A stretch of 7,654 bases of DNA from Pseudomonadota bacterium (lineage in GTDB: Bacteria > Pseudomonadota > Gammaproteobacteria > Burkholderiales > Burkholderiaceae_D). Below are positions 5,840 through 7,654 of this stretch, one piece after another (within the stretch, counting starts at the first letter, position 1; each line of letters opens with the position of its first letter). The position numbers and the translations under genes were made by a program. The stretch spans positions 1 through 7,654 of the forward strand of contig JAEVZY010000102.1 in assembly GCA_023392035.1 (NCBI GenBank). The letters run 5' to 3'. The notes beneath the pieces were generated by a model. It was given only the letters and a program-made list of their open reading frames with translations. It ran no database searches and was not told the DNA's origin.

Positions 5840-6655
5840 TTACAGGGTACCGCGTGGCTTGATGCTATTCAGGAATTGCTCCACTTCGGGCGACTCAGCG
5901 GTGACATCCAGCGTCAATGTCAGCAGCCTGGGGAGCGATTCGACGGCAGTCTTGAGGTCTCGCGCCGACACTTTATCCATCCAGATATCGCTCAATTTCA
6001 GCGCATTCCTCACGCGCGCATGCGCAAAGCCGAGCATTGCAGTGTGACCACCCGTTGAAGCAGTGCTCAGTACCAGCCCAAGCTGAATACTTGAATCCTT
6101 TTGCTCTGTTGCTATCTCATTCAGTGAGCTCAGCGCCGATGCTACCAAAGTGCTTCGCTCCTCGAATGCAAACAGCTGCGCATTGGTGCCCGGCGTAGCG
6201 GTGTATGGACCCGACAATTCGAGATACCTGATCCGCAATCCGGACAGCAAGGCCTTGTCGCGCAGGAAATGAGCTTCACTCAATATGGTGGGCAACGTGA
6301 TCTTCACCTGCTCATGTTTTGCGAACACCATCCCCAGCGCCGCTTGCAGCTGCTGGCCTTGCAAATGCATGCACTGCTCCAATTCCCCGTTGGAAGCATT
6401 CAGAAGGTTTTCGTTGCGCACAAGTTTGGCAGCTGCCACCGTGGTTGTAGGATCGCCGCTGAAATTGGGAGTGGTCTTGGATGAGCTGGAGTATCCGGAC
6501 GGCGCCAGCGGCAGGCTGTCCTCGGCGCGCGCCGTCGTCAAAGCATAGGCCTGCGGGACCGGTTGGCCGGGAAGAAGGGTGGGGTTGGGTGAATGGGAAG
6601 TGACTCGAGACTGGCCCGTGCCACTCGATTTCCTTGGTGCTGGGGTTCCGTCCAT
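5840..6655 (-). CDS. Unrecognised 271-residue protein with disordered Ser/Thr/Pro/Gly N-terminus
   Basis: I do not recognise a family. The start is well supported: AGGAG nine bases before the ATG. Forty of the first 72 residues are Ser, Thr, Pro or Gly, with few charges, so this part is probably disordered; there is no hydrophobic signal peptide and no membrane helix. From about residue 80 it becomes ordered and leucine-rich, with helix/strand alternation such as LSGLRIRYLELSGP (137-150), NALKLSDIWMDKVS (217-230) and LKTAVESLPRLLTLTLDV (234-251), which resembles degenerate leucine-rich repeats of the ribonuclease-inhibitor style. A polar disordered N-terminus followed by such a domain is typical of type III secreted effectors, but that is inference: no secretion genes, HrpL box or PIP box are visible. 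Six counted lines give about 54% GC, well below neighbouring hrpA. It lies between hrpA and dcd on the same strand, 104 bp after hrpA. Confidence 0.7.
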   Translation of the reverse strand: MDGTPAPRKSSGTGQSRVTSHSPNPTLLPGQPVPQAYALTTARAEDSLPLAPSGYSSSSKTTPNFSGDPTTTVAAAKLVRNENLLNASNGELEQCMHLQGQQLQAALGMVFAKHEQVKITLPTILSEAHFLRDKALLSGLRIRYLELSGPYTATPGTNAQLFAFEERSTLVASALSSLNEIATEQKDSSIQLGLVLSTASTGGHTAMLGFAHARVRNALKLSDIWMDKVSARDLKTAVESLPRLLTLTLDVTAESPEVEQFLNSIKPRGTL

Positions 6656-6679
6656 TGTGCTTGGCTCCTGTTGTCCAAT

Positions 6680-6694
6680 CTGGCGATGCGCCAG
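6680..6694. repeat. Short perfect hairpin upstream of the 271-residue gene
   Basis: CTGGCG (6680-6685), three-base loop, CGCCAG (6689-6694) form a six-bp stem in the 104-bp gap after the hrpA stop. On the minus strand no T-run follows (ATTGG), so it is a poor intrinsic terminator; it lies just 11 bases upstream of the Shine-Dalgarno (6665-6669) of the 271-residue gene and may sit in its leader. I see no clear promoter in this gap. Confidence 0.3.
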
Positions 6695-6759
6695 GGTGCA
6701 AGCCTGAGTACCGGAGCACGCCGAAGGTTCATCACAGAAGTCGGTCCCATCACATCAAT

Positions 6760-7654
6760 TCAACGCTGCATCGCCTCCCATACTTTTTGCAGACGCTTGG
6801 CCGATACCGGCACAGGCGTTCGCAGTTCCTGCGCGAACAATGAGACTCTCAACTCTTCCAGCAGCCAGCGATACTCGTCCATCTGGGAATCGCCGTGGCG
6901 CGTCTTCAAGGCGCGCTGCCAGGGCGCGGCCGCCTGCGCCCATTCGCTCATCAGCTTGGCATCGCGTGCAGGATCGGCGCGCAGTTTGTCGATGCGAACC
7001 GCCATGCCTTTCAGATAGCGCGGAAAGTGCGCCAGACGCGCATAGTCGTTGTCCGCAATGAAGCGCTTGCCCATCAGGGCCTGCAGTTGCGCCTGCATGT
7101 CGGCCGCGGCCGCCGCATGCGCTTTCACGCCCTGCAGCTTCTTGGGCAAGGCGTGAAACTCGACCAGGATCTGGCCCACCAGGCGCGCGATTTCGTTCAT
7201 CAGCAAACCGAGGCGGGTCTTGCCTTCTTCCTTGCGGGTGTTGAATTCCTCCGCATTGCGCGGCAGCGGGTCCTGCATGAAGGCGCGTGCCAGCGCCGCA
7301 TCCACGATCTGGTCGCGCAATTCTTCCTGCGAGCCGAGCGGCATGTATTGCATGCCCATCTGCTGCAAGTTGGGCACATTCTTTTCCATGAACTTCAATT
7401 GCTCGCGCAACTGCAGGGCGAACAGGCGCTTCATGCCCTGGAAGTGAACCCGCGCCGCTTCGGCCGGGTCGTCAAACACTTCCAGTTCGCAATGGGTTTT
7501 CTTGTCCACCAGGGCCGGATAGCCGTACAGGCTTTGCTTGCCGCGCGTGATTTCCAGCAGCTCGGGCAGCTCGCCAAAATTCCAGGTGGTGATGCCCTGG
7601 TATTGCGTCGCTTCAGCGGCGGCGCCTTTCGCTGCCGCGGCCGGCTTGACAGTA
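6760..7654 (-). CDS. hrpA: ATP-dependent RNA helicase HrpA, C-terminal part (5' end beyond window)
   Basis: The 297 visible codons are the end of a DEAH-type RNA helicase of the HrpA family, about 1,300 residues when complete; HrpA acts in mRNA processing and in rescue of stalled ribosomes. The frame is open from the right edge through the whole fragment, so the GTG at 7509 is an internal codon, not the start. The part seen is the C-terminal DUF3418 region, with TWNFGELPELLEITRGKQ, LYGYPALVDKKTHCELEVFD, FQGMKRLFALQLREQLKF, the RFIADNDYARLAHFPRYLKG block, and the terminal EYRWLLEELRVSLFAQELRT then PVPVSAKRLQKVWEAMQR. These line up with the E. coli HrpA end (EIRWMIEELRVSYFAQQLGT). The helicase motifs lie outside the window. 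An Ala/Lys-rich stretch at the very right edge (TVKPAAAAKGAAAEATQ) looks like a variable linker before DUF3418. Confidence 0.93.
   Translation of the reverse strand, partial: TVKPAAAAKGAAAEATQYQGITTWNFGELPELLEITRGKQSLYGYPALVDKKTHCELEVFDDPAEAARVHFQGMKRLFALQLREQLKFMEKNVPNLQQMGMQYMPLGSQEELRDQIVDAALARAFMQDPLPRNAEEFNTRKEEGKTRLGLLMNEIARLVGQILVEFHALPKKLQGVKAHAAAAADMQAQLQALMGKRFIADNDYARLAHFPRYLKGMAVRIDKLRADPARDAKLMSEWAQAAAPWQRALKTRHGDSQMDEYRWLLEELRVSLFAQELRTPVPVSAKRLQKVWEAMQR

Noticed and set aside
6593..6760. HrpL (GGAACC-N15/16-CCAC) or PIP box upstream of the 271-residue gene
   Set aside because: GGAACC occurs only inside the coding start and without a CCAC partner; a single TTCGG has no second copy at the right distance.

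Overview
This window looks like a chromosomal stretch of a high-GC betaproteobacterium, most likely order Burkholderiales and plausibly Oxalobacteraceae (Herbaspirillum-like). The family-level inference rests on a Bug/TctC-type periplasmic binding protein, the 188-residue Dcd type seen in this group, a ~750-residue Orn/Lys/Arg decarboxylase and a DUF3418-bearing HrpA. The genus is a guess from protein style and cannot be fixed without a search.

Layout. On the minus strand, 912 down to the left edge is a tripartite-tricarboxylate-type (Bug family) binding protein that starts with TTG and is cut by the window edge. Diverging from it on the plus strand are folA (dihydrofolate reductase, 1032-1523) and, 11 bp later, a small three-helix membrane protein of the DUF4337 type (1535-2107). 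A 224-bp gap with inverted repeats and a likely promoter leads to a complete PLP-dependent basic amino acid decarboxylase (2332-4587). A perfect 11-bp hairpin just after its stop separates it from a convergent minus-strand block: an unrecognised 143-residue protein (4603-5034), dcd (dCTP deaminase, 5227-5793), an unrecognised 271-residue protein (5840-6655), and the C-terminal part of the RNA helicase HrpA (6760 to the right edge).

The housekeeping part is ordinary. FolA and Dcd both feed thymidylate metabolism but are not in one operon here. The decarboxylase would serve acid resistance or polyamine supply. The less ordinary part is around dcd. The two unrecognised proteins on either side of it have about 53-54% GC in the lines I counted, against about 60% or more in the core genes. 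The short gap between the 143-residue gene and dcd holds a 22-bp-period direct repeat and, directly abutting the dcd stop codon, a plus-strand fragment reading like the first residues of a VapC/PIN-domain toxin. This suggests an insertion/deletion hot spot in which a toxin gene was lost and orphan genes were gained. I see no RNA genes, CRISPR arrays or intact mobile elements.
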